Notes under the pieces: model-generated
Databases searched by the model: none
Seen by the model: only the letters and a program-made list of their open reading frames with translations
Told to the model about the DNA's origin: nothing
Source of the DNA: an uncultured Bacteroidales bacterium
GTDB lineage: Bacteria; Bacteroidota; Bacteroidia; Bacteroidales; UBA932
NCBI GenBank assembly: GCA_934691625.1
Contig: CAKUTA010000018.1
Location: 1 to 47,181, forward strand
Length of the DNA: 47,181 bases
Direction: 5' to 3'
Made by a program: the position numbers and the translations under genes
Shown: positions 16,918-25,780 of the stretch, one piece after another
Position numbering within the stretch: the stretch's first letter is position 1
Layout of the letters: the number at the start of each line of letters is the position of its first letter

Positions 16918-18597
16918 CTATATTGATTCGCAGAAGAAGATGATGGCGTCGCGGTCTTCCTTTGAAAGATTGCGGAACTTCTCTACGGACTGGCGGGCAT
17001 CGCTCTTCGCATTGCCATGCCACATGATGGCCTCCATGGTATTTCTCGCGCGGCAGTCATGCAGACGGTCTTCAGCGCCAGTGCATAGCTTGCTGAGCCC
17101 ACGCCCCCAGAGAGGAGTGGTACGGCACCATCCTGTGCGGATGTCGTTCTCCATGTAGAGGCGGTGCTGGACGAAGTCAGTATAAGGCCAGATAGTCTGG
17201 TTCGGATAGCGGGGCATATCTTTGTCCGAGAACATGAGGTTAGGATCCTGGATATGATCCTCACCTGTCTTCCATGACGGACGATGGCAGGCTGCGCAGC
17301 CGATTTCAGAGAACAATGCCTTGCCCTTATTGAACTTGTCCGTGCCGACGTTACGTGCAGCTGGAACAGCAAGACCTCTATGCCATATCATGAAGTTCTT
17401 ATACTGCTGGTCCGACATTTCAGGGTCAAGGTTCTGGCTAGTCAGATAATTATAGATGTTCTGAGCCACGTCATCAGTATGCCATTCTGGATGCTTCCTG
17501 TCCGGGTCAATGCGGTTTATATAGTCTGGAAATCCAGCTTGGACTTCCTTGTCATTCATCGCTGTCTCCGCATAATATTTGCCGGCAAGGTCGAGATAAT
17601 GATAACGTCTGTCAGAACGTGTCACATTGGTGATATTCCAGATGGCATTGGCTCCTGCGGCATCGAGAAGCGGTCCACGTGAAAGCGCATAAGTATAACG
17701 ACGCGCATACTTGGTACCGTTGCCCTGCTTGCTATTGCTGTACATACTAGTCCACTGCATCCCCGCCTGATCCCAATATGCAGGATTCAAGGCATCGGTC
17801 TTTCCGATTGAATTAAAGTACTCGCTCTCCTCTTTCCACTGCTTTGTGATTTCCTCATCAGGGATAGCATCTGTAAGTCCTGTTCCATAGATGCCGATCG
17901 TGGATTCAAGCTTCACGCCGATTTCATCCGCGATCTTGTCCTTGGAGATAGTAACCAGCTGACCATCACGTTTTACCACCATTGGAGCATAGTATGCGTC
18001 AGCCGAGATGGTAATCTCAGGGTAGATAAGTTCATAAGTCTCACCGTCAGGGAACTGGTTTCCCCACTCGTCAGTGTAGTTAATCCACTTTATTTCAGAT
18101 ATGCCGGACTCGTCAATCGGGGCTTTGAAAGGCTTGGTAGCCAAAGTCTGGGGCATACCGGCTACAGACATCACATAAGCCTCCGTCTTTTTGTCATAGA
18201 TCACCAGAAGATAGCCGTTTCCCATATCATTGGCACGATAGCGGGTCTGGCGCTTTCCGTGACCATAGTTCGGGTGACAATACAGGCAGCCCACACGTAC
18301 AGCGAGAGGTCCGAGGCCATTGAATGCACCGTCAGTATTCTCATTGAAATCTCTCTCGAACAGGGTCTCTCCATTCTGAAATTCCATCCCCATACCTGCC
18401 TGATCCACAGCAGGAGCAGGCTGCTGATATGCATAGGCATTGACTGTTGTAGTTGTCCCGAGGAGACCTCCGGCATAATACTCATCCGGCTTGTCGCCAC
18501 TATTCTGTTTTCCAGGATCAATGTTCCCGTTAGACGACTTGCTGCAGCCGGCCAGTACGGCAGCTGCGAGAGATATTGCTAATATTATTTTTTTCAT
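16918..18597 (-). CDS. Di-heme oxidoreductase lipoprotein (DUF1111/DHOR family)
   Basis: A 559-residue exported c-type cytochrome. It has a lipoprotein signal with Cys18 (VLAGC) and two heme sites, CLYCH (104-108) and CAACH (434-438), the layout of the putative di-heme peroxidase/thiol oxidoreductase family. The family often sits next to imelysins in iron-regulated operons, as here (imelysin upstream, CcsBA downstream). A plausible role is redox handling of iron at the cell surface or periplasm; peroxidase activity is unproven. A 162-bp palindromic repeat sits in the gap to the imelysin gene. Confidence 0.9.
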   Translation of the reverse strand: MKKIILAISLAAAVLAGCSKSSNGNIDPGKQNSGDKPDEYYAGGLLGTTTTVNAYAYQQPAPAVDQAGMGMEFQNGETLFERDFNENTDGAFNGLGPLAVRVGCLYCHPNYGHGKRQTRYRANDMGNGYLLVIYDKKTEAYVMSVAGMPQTLATKPFKAPIDESGISEIKWINYTDEWGNQFPDGETYELIYPEITISADAYYAPMVVKRDGQLVTISKDKIADEIGVKLESTIGIYGTGLTDAIPDEEITKQWKEESEYFNSIGKTDALNPAYWDQAGMQWTSMYSNSKQGNGTKYARRYTYALSRGPLLDAAGANAIWNITNVTRSDRRYHYLDLAGKYYAETAMNDKEVQAGFPDYINRIDPDRKHPEWHTDDVAQNIYNYLTSQNLDPEMSDQQYKNFMIWHRGLAVPAARNVGTDKFNKGKALFSEIGCAACHRPSWKTGEDHIQDPNLMFSDKDMPRYPNQTIWPYTDFVQHRLYMENDIRTGWCRTTPLWGRGLSKLCTGAEDRLHDCRARNTMEAIMWHGNAKSDARQSVEKFRNLSKEDRDAIIFFCESI

Positions 18598-18619
18598 TGT
18601 CAGTAGTTTAGATGATTAG

Positions 18620-18781
18620 GAATCTGTTTTAAAATGATTAAAAAGTTGTTTGAGGTAAAATTCCTTCATCTTCTTCCCGAGTCTTCAGGTCAGATAGACA
18701 CTGCTATCTTCCCCGAATCCCCCGGTCGAATCTAAAGGTTTTTCCTCTCAAACCTTCAGATAATAATTTCAAAACAGATTC
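18620..18781. repeat. GAATCTGTTTT-family palindromic repeat, long copy
   Basis: A 162-bp element ending in inverted repeats: GAATCTGTTTTAAAATGATT on the left and, reverse-complemented, GAATCTGTTTTGAAATTATT on the right, both followed by a GTTTGAG core. The interior has no gene. It lies inside a probable operon, so it is transcribed and could act as a processing or stability hairpin. Confidence 0.7.
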
Positions 18782-18845
18782 TGAGCCACCAAAAGCAGCC
18801 GGTGCATATATAGCAGCGGCTGCATCTAGTGGAATGCTATAGATA

Positions 18846-19985
18846 TTATTCGTAAGATTCTATAAGAGCGTCGAGAGCGGAGAGTGAGTTGTCCAGCTCG
18901 TCAAGAGCCGCCATCGCATCTTTAGCGCTCTGGTCGGTATAGTATTTGACGAAAGGCGGTTTCATCCCCTTGATGGCGGCAAGCGCCTTTTCCATCTTGT
19001 CCATGACATTTTCTGCTGCGGACTTGAACGCATCCACCTTCAGGCATACTCCAAGAAGCGAGGCTGACGTAGGCTCCGTTCCGGTCACATCCCAACCGCC
19101 ATAGAGAGTGTGCTTGCAGGACATTATATTGTCATAGAAATCCTGGATGGAATTATATGCGTGAGGGGACTCGATGTAGTTCACATCCTCACCGGTAGCA
19201 GGAGCGCCGATCTTGGAGTCACGCACCTCGCCGATGATATCCTGAGCCCCGGCAATAATCTGACGGGTAGCAAGAAGAATGGTAGAATAACGGGAGCCTG
19301 CCTTTCCTGCATTGATAATCTCATCGCCATAGGAATCAGCCTCGAACTCTACCTCATCGAGAAGCGCCTGCTCCTCTTCTGAAATCTCTCCGCCCCATGC
19401 ATATACCAGTTTGATGGAGCTGAGATAAAGATCCTGAGCCGCTGTCTTGGCAAACCAGATTTCATCGGCTGTCATGTCCGCGAACTTACGGGATTCGCCT
19501 TCGCGGAAGATAAGATATTCTACAGCATGGAACCCGGTGAAATTCTGCTCAGTAGCGATATTGTGAGCCATCATTTCTGCATCATCAGGATCTGTAGCCG
19601 GATGATACTTTGCCATGTACTTGTCAAACTTCACCTTGTCAAACGGCCACGTATCAGTATGAGGGTCAAGGCCGAAGTCACCGGCAGGGCCGAACAGGAA
19701 CGCCTCTGACCATTCCCAGTCCTGACGTGCAGCTTTCCAGTATTTTCCAGCCTGCTCTACATCTGCATCGTTCTTAAGGTTCCCAAGCTGCTCCACCAAA
19801 AGCTTGTCAGCGTCAGCAAGGGCACGATATGTAGGCTTTACTGTCTTCTCCACGAAGTCCTTATTCACTGTCTGGCATTTGAGCTCGAACTCCGTAAGTT
19901 CTTTTTCGCTGCTGTTCTCATCGCAGCTGACCGCGGTCATCGCTGTTACAGCAAGTGCGGCCATCATGAATTTCAATGTTTTCAT
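18846..19985 (-). CDS. Imelysin family lipoprotein (iron-regulated, M75-like)
   Basis: A 379-residue lipoprotein (Cys21 in AVSC) with the helical imelysin domain through most of its length. The defining GxHxxE motif is G151-F-H153-A-V-E156. Imelysins are not convincing proteases; the related EfeO and ICMP proteins bind iron or heme in the periplasm. In other phyla imelysin genes occur with DHOR cytochromes, matching the next gene downstream. The gene follows the porin after 144 bp that contain a 72-bp hairpin repeat. Likely function: metal or heme binding at the outer membrane or periplasm. Confidence 0.88.
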   Translation of the reverse strand: MKTLKFMMAALAVTAMTAVSCDENSSEKELTEFELKCQTVNKDFVEKTVKPTYRALADADKLLVEQLGNLKNDADVEQAGKYWKAARQDWEWSEAFLFGPAGDFGLDPHTDTWPFDKVKFDKYMAKYHPATDPDDAEMMAHNIATEQNFTGFHAVEYLIFREGESRKFADMTADEIWFAKTAAQDLYLSSIKLVYAWGGEISEEEQALLDEVEFEADSYGDEIINAGKAGSRYSTILLATRQIIAGAQDIIGEVRDSKIGAPATGEDVNYIESPHAYNSIQDFYDNIMSCKHTLYGGWDVTGTEPTSASLLGVCLKVDAFKSAAENVMDKMEKALAAIKGMKPPFVKYYTDQSAKDAMAALDELDNSLSALDALIESYE

Positions 19986-20035
19986 ATATCTACTTGTTTA
20001 TTTTATGCATATCCAATTCCTGAAGGAGGTTCACC

Positions 20036-20107
20036 TGATTATCAAGCATTTACATATTTCAAAGTCCTCAGTCCCGACATTTGAGAATCATAAGTCGCTG
20101 ATAATCA
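20036..20107. repeat. 72-bp hairpin repeat, copy 2
   Basis: Same length and boundaries (TGATTATCA ... TGATAATCA) as 5447-5518, about 58 of 72 positions identical without gaps. Complementary arms of about 31 bp fold around TCAGTCCC. It lies between the porin and imelysin genes. Confidence 0.75.
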
Positions 20108-20129
20108 GCACAGCCTTCCAGAAAGACAT

Positions 20130-21470
20130 CTATCTATTGAACCAGCCGACGAAAGCGATGCCCAGAGACACACTCGGCTCATCGTTATATCCTGCAGGCA
20201 GAAACCTCTTTGCATATTCCGCCTTGACGATTATCTGCGGTATAGGTATGTAGTTCAGACCGAAGCCCATGCGCTTTACATGGTCATACCCGTAAGCCAC
20301 TTTCTTATTTCCGGAAGCATAAGTGCTGTAGTCTTCATAGCGGCCGAACACATAAAGTTTCTGATCGCCTTTCAGGTTCTTGACAGGCCCCAGGACATTG
20401 TATCCGATTTCACCACCGAAAGAATACGCGCTGGTGGCGATAGGAGAATGCTTTGACGGGGAGCCGTCCTGCTGAGAGTGCTTGGGAAAAGCATTGCAGA
20501 ATGTCGTTATACGTTCTGCATCCGCAAGATGCGCATAAGTGGCATTACCCCTGGCGATCAGATTCCATCTATTAAGTTCGAAGCCGAAACTGCCGATAAC
20601 AAGCTCCCCATGACAGTCATCGTATGAAGCGCTAGCCTTTCGTTCCGTATTTCTGAATGTATATCCGTAATATCCGCTAAGGCTGAGCCTCAACCCCTTG
20701 ACCGAATAGTTATCAACTCTTGCTGCCCCGGCATAGACATTACCGATCTTGTATTCATACGGACTTGTGGCCCCATAATGAGCAAAGCAGTTATGCCCGA
20801 AGCGCTCGGCATCCAGACCTGAGGTGAAGATGGCCTCGTATCTCCACTGCGGCAGCTTTCCCCATAACGAGAGTCCGACCTGATGCCATGTATTAGGAAG
20901 GAACTTTGCCTCGCCTTCGGTACGATAGACGGAAAAGAATTCATTTGGCAGATGGTACTGGTTAATTTCTCCGACAGGAATAATCAGCTCGCCTGCCTTC
21001 ACATTGAATTTGCCGTTCCAGAAAGCCTTGTTCAGCCAGAACTGCTCTAGAGCTACTTCTCCGCCCTTCTCCGTTTCAGCCTCGTATTCACCGCTCTCAT
21101 CAGGGTCAATCTCTACCGCAGACTCTGTGCCTCCATGCTCGAACTCAATCTCCATACCCATTGTCCAGCCCTTTCCGAAATCATAGCCTAGATTCAGTGT
21201 CACATGAGGAAGGTCAAAACGGCCATGTGACTTGTCATTCTTATATGTTTCAGGATCAAGATAGCGATTAAAATGCTGGCTATAGAAGTTGCGGGACATC
21301 ACGGCCTCACCGTAGCCACCTATGGAAAAACGGCTGAGGGCCTTGCCCACCTTTGTCTCGGTTCTTGTCTCTTTTTCTTCTGATGTTTTTTCGCTGTCGG
21401 CACTCTGCGCACCCGCGGCAAGACCTGCCGTCATCATGATTGTGGCAGCGAAGACATATTTGCTAACCAT
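20130..21470 (-). CDS. Outer-membrane beta-barrel porin, first gene of the imelysin cluster
   Basis: A 446-residue protein with a signal peptide (cleavage near residue 21, AAGAQS), a short charged segment and then alternating amphipathic strands typical of a 16-18-strand porin. The chain ends in WFNR, close to the aromatic C-terminus of barrels. Recognisable opening: SIGGYGEAVMSRNFY. It resembles the phosphate-selective-porin-like proteins of Bacteroidota but the solute is not identifiable. A consensus promoter lies upstream (21544-21574). Being first in the cluster with imelysin and DHOR, it may admit iron chelates or another substrate for them. Confidence 0.8.
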   Translation of the reverse strand: MVSKYVFAATIMMTAGLAAGAQSADSEKTSEEKETRTETKVGKALSRFSIGGYGEAVMSRNFYSQHFNRYLDPETYKNDKSHGRFDLPHVTLNLGYDFGKGWTMGMEIEFEHGGTESAVEIDPDESGEYEAETEKGGEVALEQFWLNKAFWNGKFNVKAGELIIPVGEINQYHLPNEFFSVYRTEGEAKFLPNTWHQVGLSLWGKLPQWRYEAIFTSGLDAERFGHNCFAHYGATSPYEYKIGNVYAGAARVDNYSVKGLRLSLSGYYGYTFRNTERKASASYDDCHGELVIGSFGFELNRWNLIARGNATYAHLADAERITTFCNAFPKHSQQDGSPSKHSPIATSAYSFGGEIGYNVLGPVKNLKGDQKLYVFGRYEDYSTYASGNKKVAYGYDHVKRMGFGLNYIPIPQIIVKAEYAKRFLPAGYNDEPSVSLGIAFVGWFNR

Positions 21471-21543
21471 TTGCTCTGTTCATTTATATATTTATGCGGT
21501 GAGGAATGACTAGCCTATCCGCATCATCTGTAAATTACAGATG

Positions 21544-21574
21544 CAAAGTTATGGAGCATGAAAAAGGCGGGCAA
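21544..21574 (-). promoter_or_regulatory. Promoter of the porin-imelysin-DHOR cluster
   Basis: Minus strand TTG (21572-21574), 20 bp, TAACTTTG (21544-21551). The start site would fall near 21537, about 65 bp before the porin ATG. The -33 box lies within the loop of the upstream gene's terminator. I see no convincing Fur box. Confidence 0.55.
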
Positions 21575-21603
21575 TCCCAAATAATTGGTATTATCCCGCC
21601 TTT
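21563..21603 (-). terminator. Terminator of the DUF4886-like gene
   Basis: AAAGGCGGG (21563-21571) and CCCGCCTTT (21595-21603) form a perfect 9-bp stem with an inner CCAA/TTGG stem. Leftward RNA then continues in U residues. It separates the SGNH gene from the porin cluster. Confidence 0.75.
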
Positions 21604-21632
21604 GCTTAACTATTATTAGGTATTAGTCGAGG

Positions 21633-22883
21633 CTATCGCCCCAGCACCACCTCTTCCGCTATCTTGCGCAGGTACTCAGCCTTGTCGTGCGGAAGCCCGC
21701 AATCAACAGATGTCGTGGCGCCTTCCGCCGGATGCGAAGCGAACGGCTTTCCGTAAATCATCAGGTAATTCACACACGCCTTCAGGTATGAGCCATACTC
21801 AGACTGGTGCTTCCTGTCAATGTCGTACATGTCTATCCCAGAGTTCCCGTCACGGACAATGCCGAATGCCGCGCCTATTGGCGAGACGCTGAAGTCATTA
21901 TCCCCGAATGTCCTGGAGGCATTGTGCGCCATCATTGCCGTGCCTTTCGTCATAAGGCTGTCGAACGCCTCGTAGCTTCCGAATCCGCCATAGTCCGCAG
22001 CCTCATAGCCCCATGTGCTTTCAAGAACGATATGGCAGTTATGGGAGCGGGACAGGATTCTGTCCGTAAGCTTCATGAAATTCATGTTGACATCGGCAAA
22101 TTCCGTAGTATCGGATGCATATCTTGCAGGATTCTGGCTCTGTCCCTGGAGAAAAGCATAGTCATAATGACCAGCATTGACTACATTACGTGAAACCGGA
22201 AGTCCCAGATGATCTCCGAATGTACGTCCGCCCTTCAGGGTGGCCTTTATGCGGAGAAGATGCCCCTCATTCCATGCTATCTCCTTCAGCATTGCGGCGG
22301 CTCCGGAGAAATATGTGAATGAGTTGCCGACACAGAGCACGTTCAATGTGTCCTGAGGCACAGCTGTCCCGAAATACTGCACATATTCCCCGACATAGCC
22401 GTACTGGGCGAATTTCATTGTAGGGACGTCACCTGACACCGCCAAGGTATCCGCCTTCTCGCGTCCTGTAGGACGGAATCTGATGTCAAGCTCTCCCTTC
22501 ACCGGTTCAGGCATGCGGAATGTCTGCATCACGACAGAAGGGTGACTCTTGTCAGCTCCGGCGCACATGAACATGTCGCCCTTGTACCATGTGTTACCTG
22601 CCTTGAATTCAGTGACATAGTATTTGCTGCATTCAGGCGTCGTGGTGACATTGACATTGAAGTCCACCACCCCGCCCTTCGGCAGATATCCGACAGGAAT
22701 CCTGAAATTGAACATCCCGTCTTCATCTGCGGTAAGTGTCCGCTCACTTTCAGGAGTGCCGTTATAGATGAGCTTCACAGGGAGATCTCCCGTATCGGTC
22801 TTCGGTGTACAGCCCTGGAACCCCGCCAGTGCCATAAACGTCATGATCAATGCTGTTTTAGCAGCTATAAATGAAAGTTTCAT
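21633..22883 (-). CDS. SGNH-hydrolase-like lipoprotein (DUF4886 type)
   Basis: A 416-residue exported protein with a probable lipoprotein signal (Cys25 in GFQGC). Residues about 30-150 are a beta-rich N-terminal domain of unknown function; about 178-415 an SGNH-like domain with S188 in VGNSFT, a GGRTFGDHL block near 218-226 and a DRKH (356-359) that can supply Asp and His. The spacing fits DUF4886-type SGNH proteins of gut Bacteroidota, thought to act on carbohydrate esters. It has its own terminator. A TAACTTTG -7 box (22907-22914) lies 24 bp upstream without a clear -33. Confidence 0.75.
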   Translation of the reverse strand: MKLSFIAAKTALIMTFMALAGFQGCTPKTDTGDLPVKLIYNGTPESERTLTADEDGMFNFRIPVGYLPKGGVVDFNVNVTTTPECSKYYVTEFKAGNTWYKGDMFMCAGADKSHPSVVMQTFRMPEPVKGELDIRFRPTGREKADTLAVSGDVPTMKFAQYGYVGEYVQYFGTAVPQDTLNVLCVGNSFTYFSGAAAMLKEIAWNEGHLLRIKATLKGGRTFGDHLGLPVSRNVVNAGHYDYAFLQGQSQNPARYASDTTEFADVNMNFMKLTDRILSRSHNCHIVLESTWGYEAADYGGFGSYEAFDSLMTKGTAMMAHNASRTFGDNDFSVSPIGAAFGIVRDGNSGIDMYDIDRKHQSEYGSYLKACVNYLMIYGKPFASHPAEGATTSVDCGLPHDKAEYLRKIAEEVVLGR

Positions 22884-22989
22884 ATCGCTTTGTTATTTTC
22901 CGGGTGCAAAGTTACACAAGTTCGAAATTGTTTTGAAATTTTATTATGCGATTTGTTATCATGGCTTATTTTTCCAGACATTAAAAAAC

Positions 22990-23020
22990 TTTGCAGTTTC
23001 ATGTGGAATTGATACCTTTG
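22990..23020 (+). promoter_or_regulatory. Promoter of the RdgB/recO pair
   Basis: TTTG (22990-22993), a 19-bp spacer and TACCTTTG (23013-23020) match the Bacteroides consensus exactly. The predicted start is near 23027, about 28 bp before the first ATG. Confidence 0.65.
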
Positions 23021-23054
23021 CACCCGTAATTATATAGGTAAAGAAAAAAGCAGT

Positions 23055-23693
23055 ATGACGATTATTTTTGCAACGGGCAATAGCTGTAAACTGCGAGAAG
23101 CATCAGAGATTCTGGGCGTGGGATTTGAGCTCGTTACCCCTGCCTCAAAAGGTATCACGGAAGATATTCCGGAAACAGGCACGACTCTGCGTGCCAATTC
23201 ATTACAGAAGGCACAGTATATTTTCGACCACACCGGCGGGGCAGACTGCTTCGCTGACGACACCGGGCTGGAGGTGGATATCCTCGGCGGTGCTCCAGGT
23301 GTATATTCTGCGAGATATGCCGGGCCGGAGAAAAGTTTCACTGCCAACATGGACAAGCTCCTGCGCGAGATGGCGCTTCATGAATATGAGGCTTCCGTGG
23401 CAAGGGAGTATGGTCTCAAGACACCTCACGCTACCAGGAGGGCGCGTTTCAGGACAGTGATAACCCTTATCATTGGCGGAGAAAAGCATTATTTCGAAGG
23501 CACGATGGAAGGACGCATATCCTACGAGAAGGCCGGAAACGGCGGCTTCGGATATGATCCGGTGTTTATCGCCGACGAATATCCGGATGTTACTGTAGCT
23601 GAACTTACCGAAGACCAGAAGAATGCAATATCGCATCGTGGCAAGGCGCTGCGAGCTATGGCTGCCTGGCTGCAGGAGCATCAGTCACGCTAA
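23055..23693 (+). CDS. rdgB: Non-canonical purine NTP pyrophosphatase (RdgB/HAM1)
   Basis: A 212-residue cytosolic housecleaning enzyme that hydrolyses ITP, dITP and XTP to monophosphates, keeping deaminated purines out of nucleic acids. The family markers are all present: ATGNSCKLREA near the start (substrate binding), FADDTGLEVDILGGAPGVYSAR split around residues 70-90, GFGYDPVF near 170 and SHRGKAL near 195. Length is slightly above the usual 195-200 because of a small insert around residues 108-130. The start is supported by a consensus promoter 35 bp upstream. recO follows after 47 bp. Confidence 0.94.
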   Translation: MTIIFATGNSCKLREASEILGVGFELVTPASKGITEDIPETGTTLRANSLQKAQYIFDHTGGADCFADDTGLEVDILGGAPGVYSARYAGPEKSFTANMDKLLREMALHEYEASVAREYGLKTPHATRRARFRTVITLIIGGEKHYFEGTMEGRISYEKAGNGGFGYDPVFIADEYPDVTVAELTEDQKNAISHRGKALRAMAAWLQEHQSR

Positions 23694-23740
23694 CTATCTC
23701 GGGAAGGGCTGATTTCAGGATATATAGCGGACTTCAGATC

Positions 23741-24385
23741 ATGGACGAGGCGGCGATAGTTCTAAATTATACGAAGATAAGGGACAACACCATTATCCTA
23801 CATACATTGAGCCGGTCCTATGGAAGAAGAAGCTTTCTGGTGAAGACTGGCGCGAAAGCGAAAATGGCGTTCTATCTCCCTCTGAATATCCTGGAGCTTT
23901 CGGTAACCGAAAACATGAAATCTGATTTGTGGTACGCCATTCCGGTGGCGGCATCGTACCCTCTGCTGGGAATACGGAACAATGTCTTCAAGAATACAAT
24001 GTCCCTGTTCATGGCTGAGGTGATTTATCGTACCATGAAGGACGGGGCTTCTGAAGACGGGCTGTACGACTGGTGCGTGCGGCAGATATTGACACTGGAT
24101 GCCCTCAAGTCGGATTTCAGCAATTTTCATATATACTTCCTGCTGGGATTCTGCGTTGCCCTCGGATTCCGTCCCGAGGCTACGGATATAGCTCCGTTCA
24201 GCGGTGATAATCAGGATATTATGGAGCAGCTCATGCGCTCGGACCTGCCTTCTGCCATGCTGATTCCGCTCAGCGGCAAGGTCCGCAACGACCTGGCATC
24301 TTCCATAATCCGCTACCTGGAGTTCCACACGGAGTCCACCATCAACATCCGCTCCCTCTCCGTCCTGCGCGAACTCTTCGCCTAA
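23741..24385 (+). CDS. recO: DNA repair protein RecO
   Basis: A 214-residue mediator protein that, with RecR, loads RecA on SSB-coated DNA in the RecF pathway and anneals complementary strands. It shows the N-terminal OB-fold (about 1-80) beginning with the family pattern xAIVLxYTKIRDNTIILHTLS, then a helical C-terminal domain. The C-terminal zinc cysteines of some RecO proteins are absent, as is common in Bacteroidota. It is transcribed with the upstream RdgB gene. Assignment rests on the N-terminal pattern and length. Confidence 0.85.
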   Translation: MDEAAIVLNYTKIRDNTIILHTLSRSYGRRSFLVKTGAKAKMAFYLPLNILELSVTENMKSDLWYAIPVAASYPLLGIRNNVFKNTMSLFMAEVIYRTMKDGASEDGLYDWCVRQILTLDALKSDFSNFHIYFLLGFCVALGFRPEATDIAPFSGDNQDIMEQLMRSDLPSAMLIPLSGKVRNDLASSIIRYLEFHTESTINIRSLSVLRELFA

Positions 24386-24412
24386 CCAAGAGATAACACG
24401 GAAATTTCCGCA

Positions 24413-25780
24413 TCACATTCTTTCTTTTAATACCAAAGCAATATTTTCAACTATTCCAGTTACAAGCGCATTACCCATAAGAAACGCACGGCGCAAGTCG
24501 GACGCACCAAAGGTATGGTTGTCAGGAAACATATTCAGGCGTTCCAGCTCAATAGGAACAAGACGGCGATAACGCCCGCCTTCTGTCCTGATGATATGTT
24601 TGAAGCGTGAAGGACCTGCACCACCTTCACCTGTGATAATAGTTCTTGAGGCACGGTCGAGATAATCGGGAAATGCCATTGCTCCCTCGCTGTAATTATA
24701 TTCAAAACCTGTTGTCTTGTTGATGCGCTTTAGAGATTTAGAACCTTTCTGGTACTCCCATTTTGGCAAGTCTTCATCAGAAATAAAGAATTCATCAGGT
24801 ACATCTCTTTCATCGACAAGTATATCACCAAGTGTGAGGTAAGGGCCATCATATTTTGGAAGGGTATCAAGTGTATAGACTTTGCCATCAGCCATCACAC
24901 CAGAGTTTTTGAATGGACTTTCCTTTCTGCCCTTGTTAAAGTTGTCGGAAACATCTGCGATATCATTACTTATATCAAATGAGCTTGTTTTATCCTCTTT
25001 TTCTTGACAAGTAAAAGCCTGCGGCATGATACCATCCTCTAGTATCCAGTCAAACTTATTATTCAGTTTTTCAAATTGCCCGGCAAGCTGTGTTCCTTGT
25101 TGATAAGCCACCATGTAAATACGGCGACGGCGCTGCGGCATACCATAATCTGCCGCATTGATGATACGCCATTCCACGATGTACCCAAGACTTGACAAAG
25201 AAGAAAGGATAATGGCAAAGTCACGACCACGCTGCTCTGCCGGCGAATTGAGCAGACGGTCAACATTTTCCAACATCAAATAGTTCGGACGATTCTCGCC
25301 TTTTTCTTTCAAAATGCGATAGATTTGCCACCAAAGCACACCTTTCTTTCCTTCAATACCACCTGAACGATGCAACGTAGTGGCAACGGAATAGTCTTGG
25401 CAAGGAAAGCCTCCGCAAAGCAAGTCACTGTCAGGAATTTCATCGGTTGGAACAGTTGCTATATCTTCGTTAGAATGCCCATCCGGCCCGAATCGTCGAC
25501 AATAAATAATGCTTGCGTCTTGTCTTTTCGTAGAAGGTTCCCATTGATTGTTCCAAACAGTTTTAAAGTGCTTTGAAGCACGTTCCAAGCCTATTCTAAA
25601 GCCACCTACTCCGGCAAATAATTCCACTACTTTTATATCATTTGCATTTACTTCCGTACGAATGTCGTCAAACAATCCAAGCTCTCTTACTCGCCGATGT
25701 ATCGTTTCTGAATACCTTACAATTGGTTCGCACAGCATCCTGTCATCACCCATCTCACTATCTTCTATCTTATAATTCAT
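24413..25780 (-). CDS. DNA (cytosine-5) methyltransferase of a type II system
   Basis: A 455-residue modification enzyme. Motif I is VELFAGVGGF (52-61, SAM binding), the catalytic Pro-Cys lies at 126-127 in GGFPCQDYS, motif VI ENV at 171-173, and motif VIII QRRRR at 216-220. A long variable target-recognition stretch (about 230-400) precedes the final motif near residue 430-440. Paired with a Sau3AI/MutH-like nuclease, it probably methylates the cytosine of GATC-type sites to protect the host. It overlaps the nuclease gene by 11 bp and is translated after it. The DNA is visibly more A/T rich than the neighbours. Confidence 0.92.
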   Translation of the reverse strand: MNYKIEDSEMGDDRMLCEPIVRYSETIHRRVRELGLFDDIRTEVNANDIKVVELFAGVGGFRIGLERASKHFKTVWNNQWEPSTKRQDASIIYCRRFGPDGHSNEDIATVPTDEIPDSDLLCGGFPCQDYSVATTLHRSGGIEGKKGVLWWQIYRILKEKGENRPNYLMLENVDRLLNSPAEQRGRDFAIILSSLSSLGYIVEWRIINAADYGMPQRRRRIYMVAYQQGTQLAGQFEKLNNKFDWILEDGIMPQAFTCQEKEDKTSSFDISNDIADVSDNFNKGRKESPFKNSGVMADGKVYTLDTLPKYDGPYLTLGDILVDERDVPDEFFISDEDLPKWEYQKGSKSLKRINKTTGFEYNYSEGAMAFPDYLDRASRTIITGEGGAGPSRFKHIIRTEGGRYRRLVPIELERLNMFPDNHTFGASDLRRAFLMGNALVTGIVENIALVLKERM

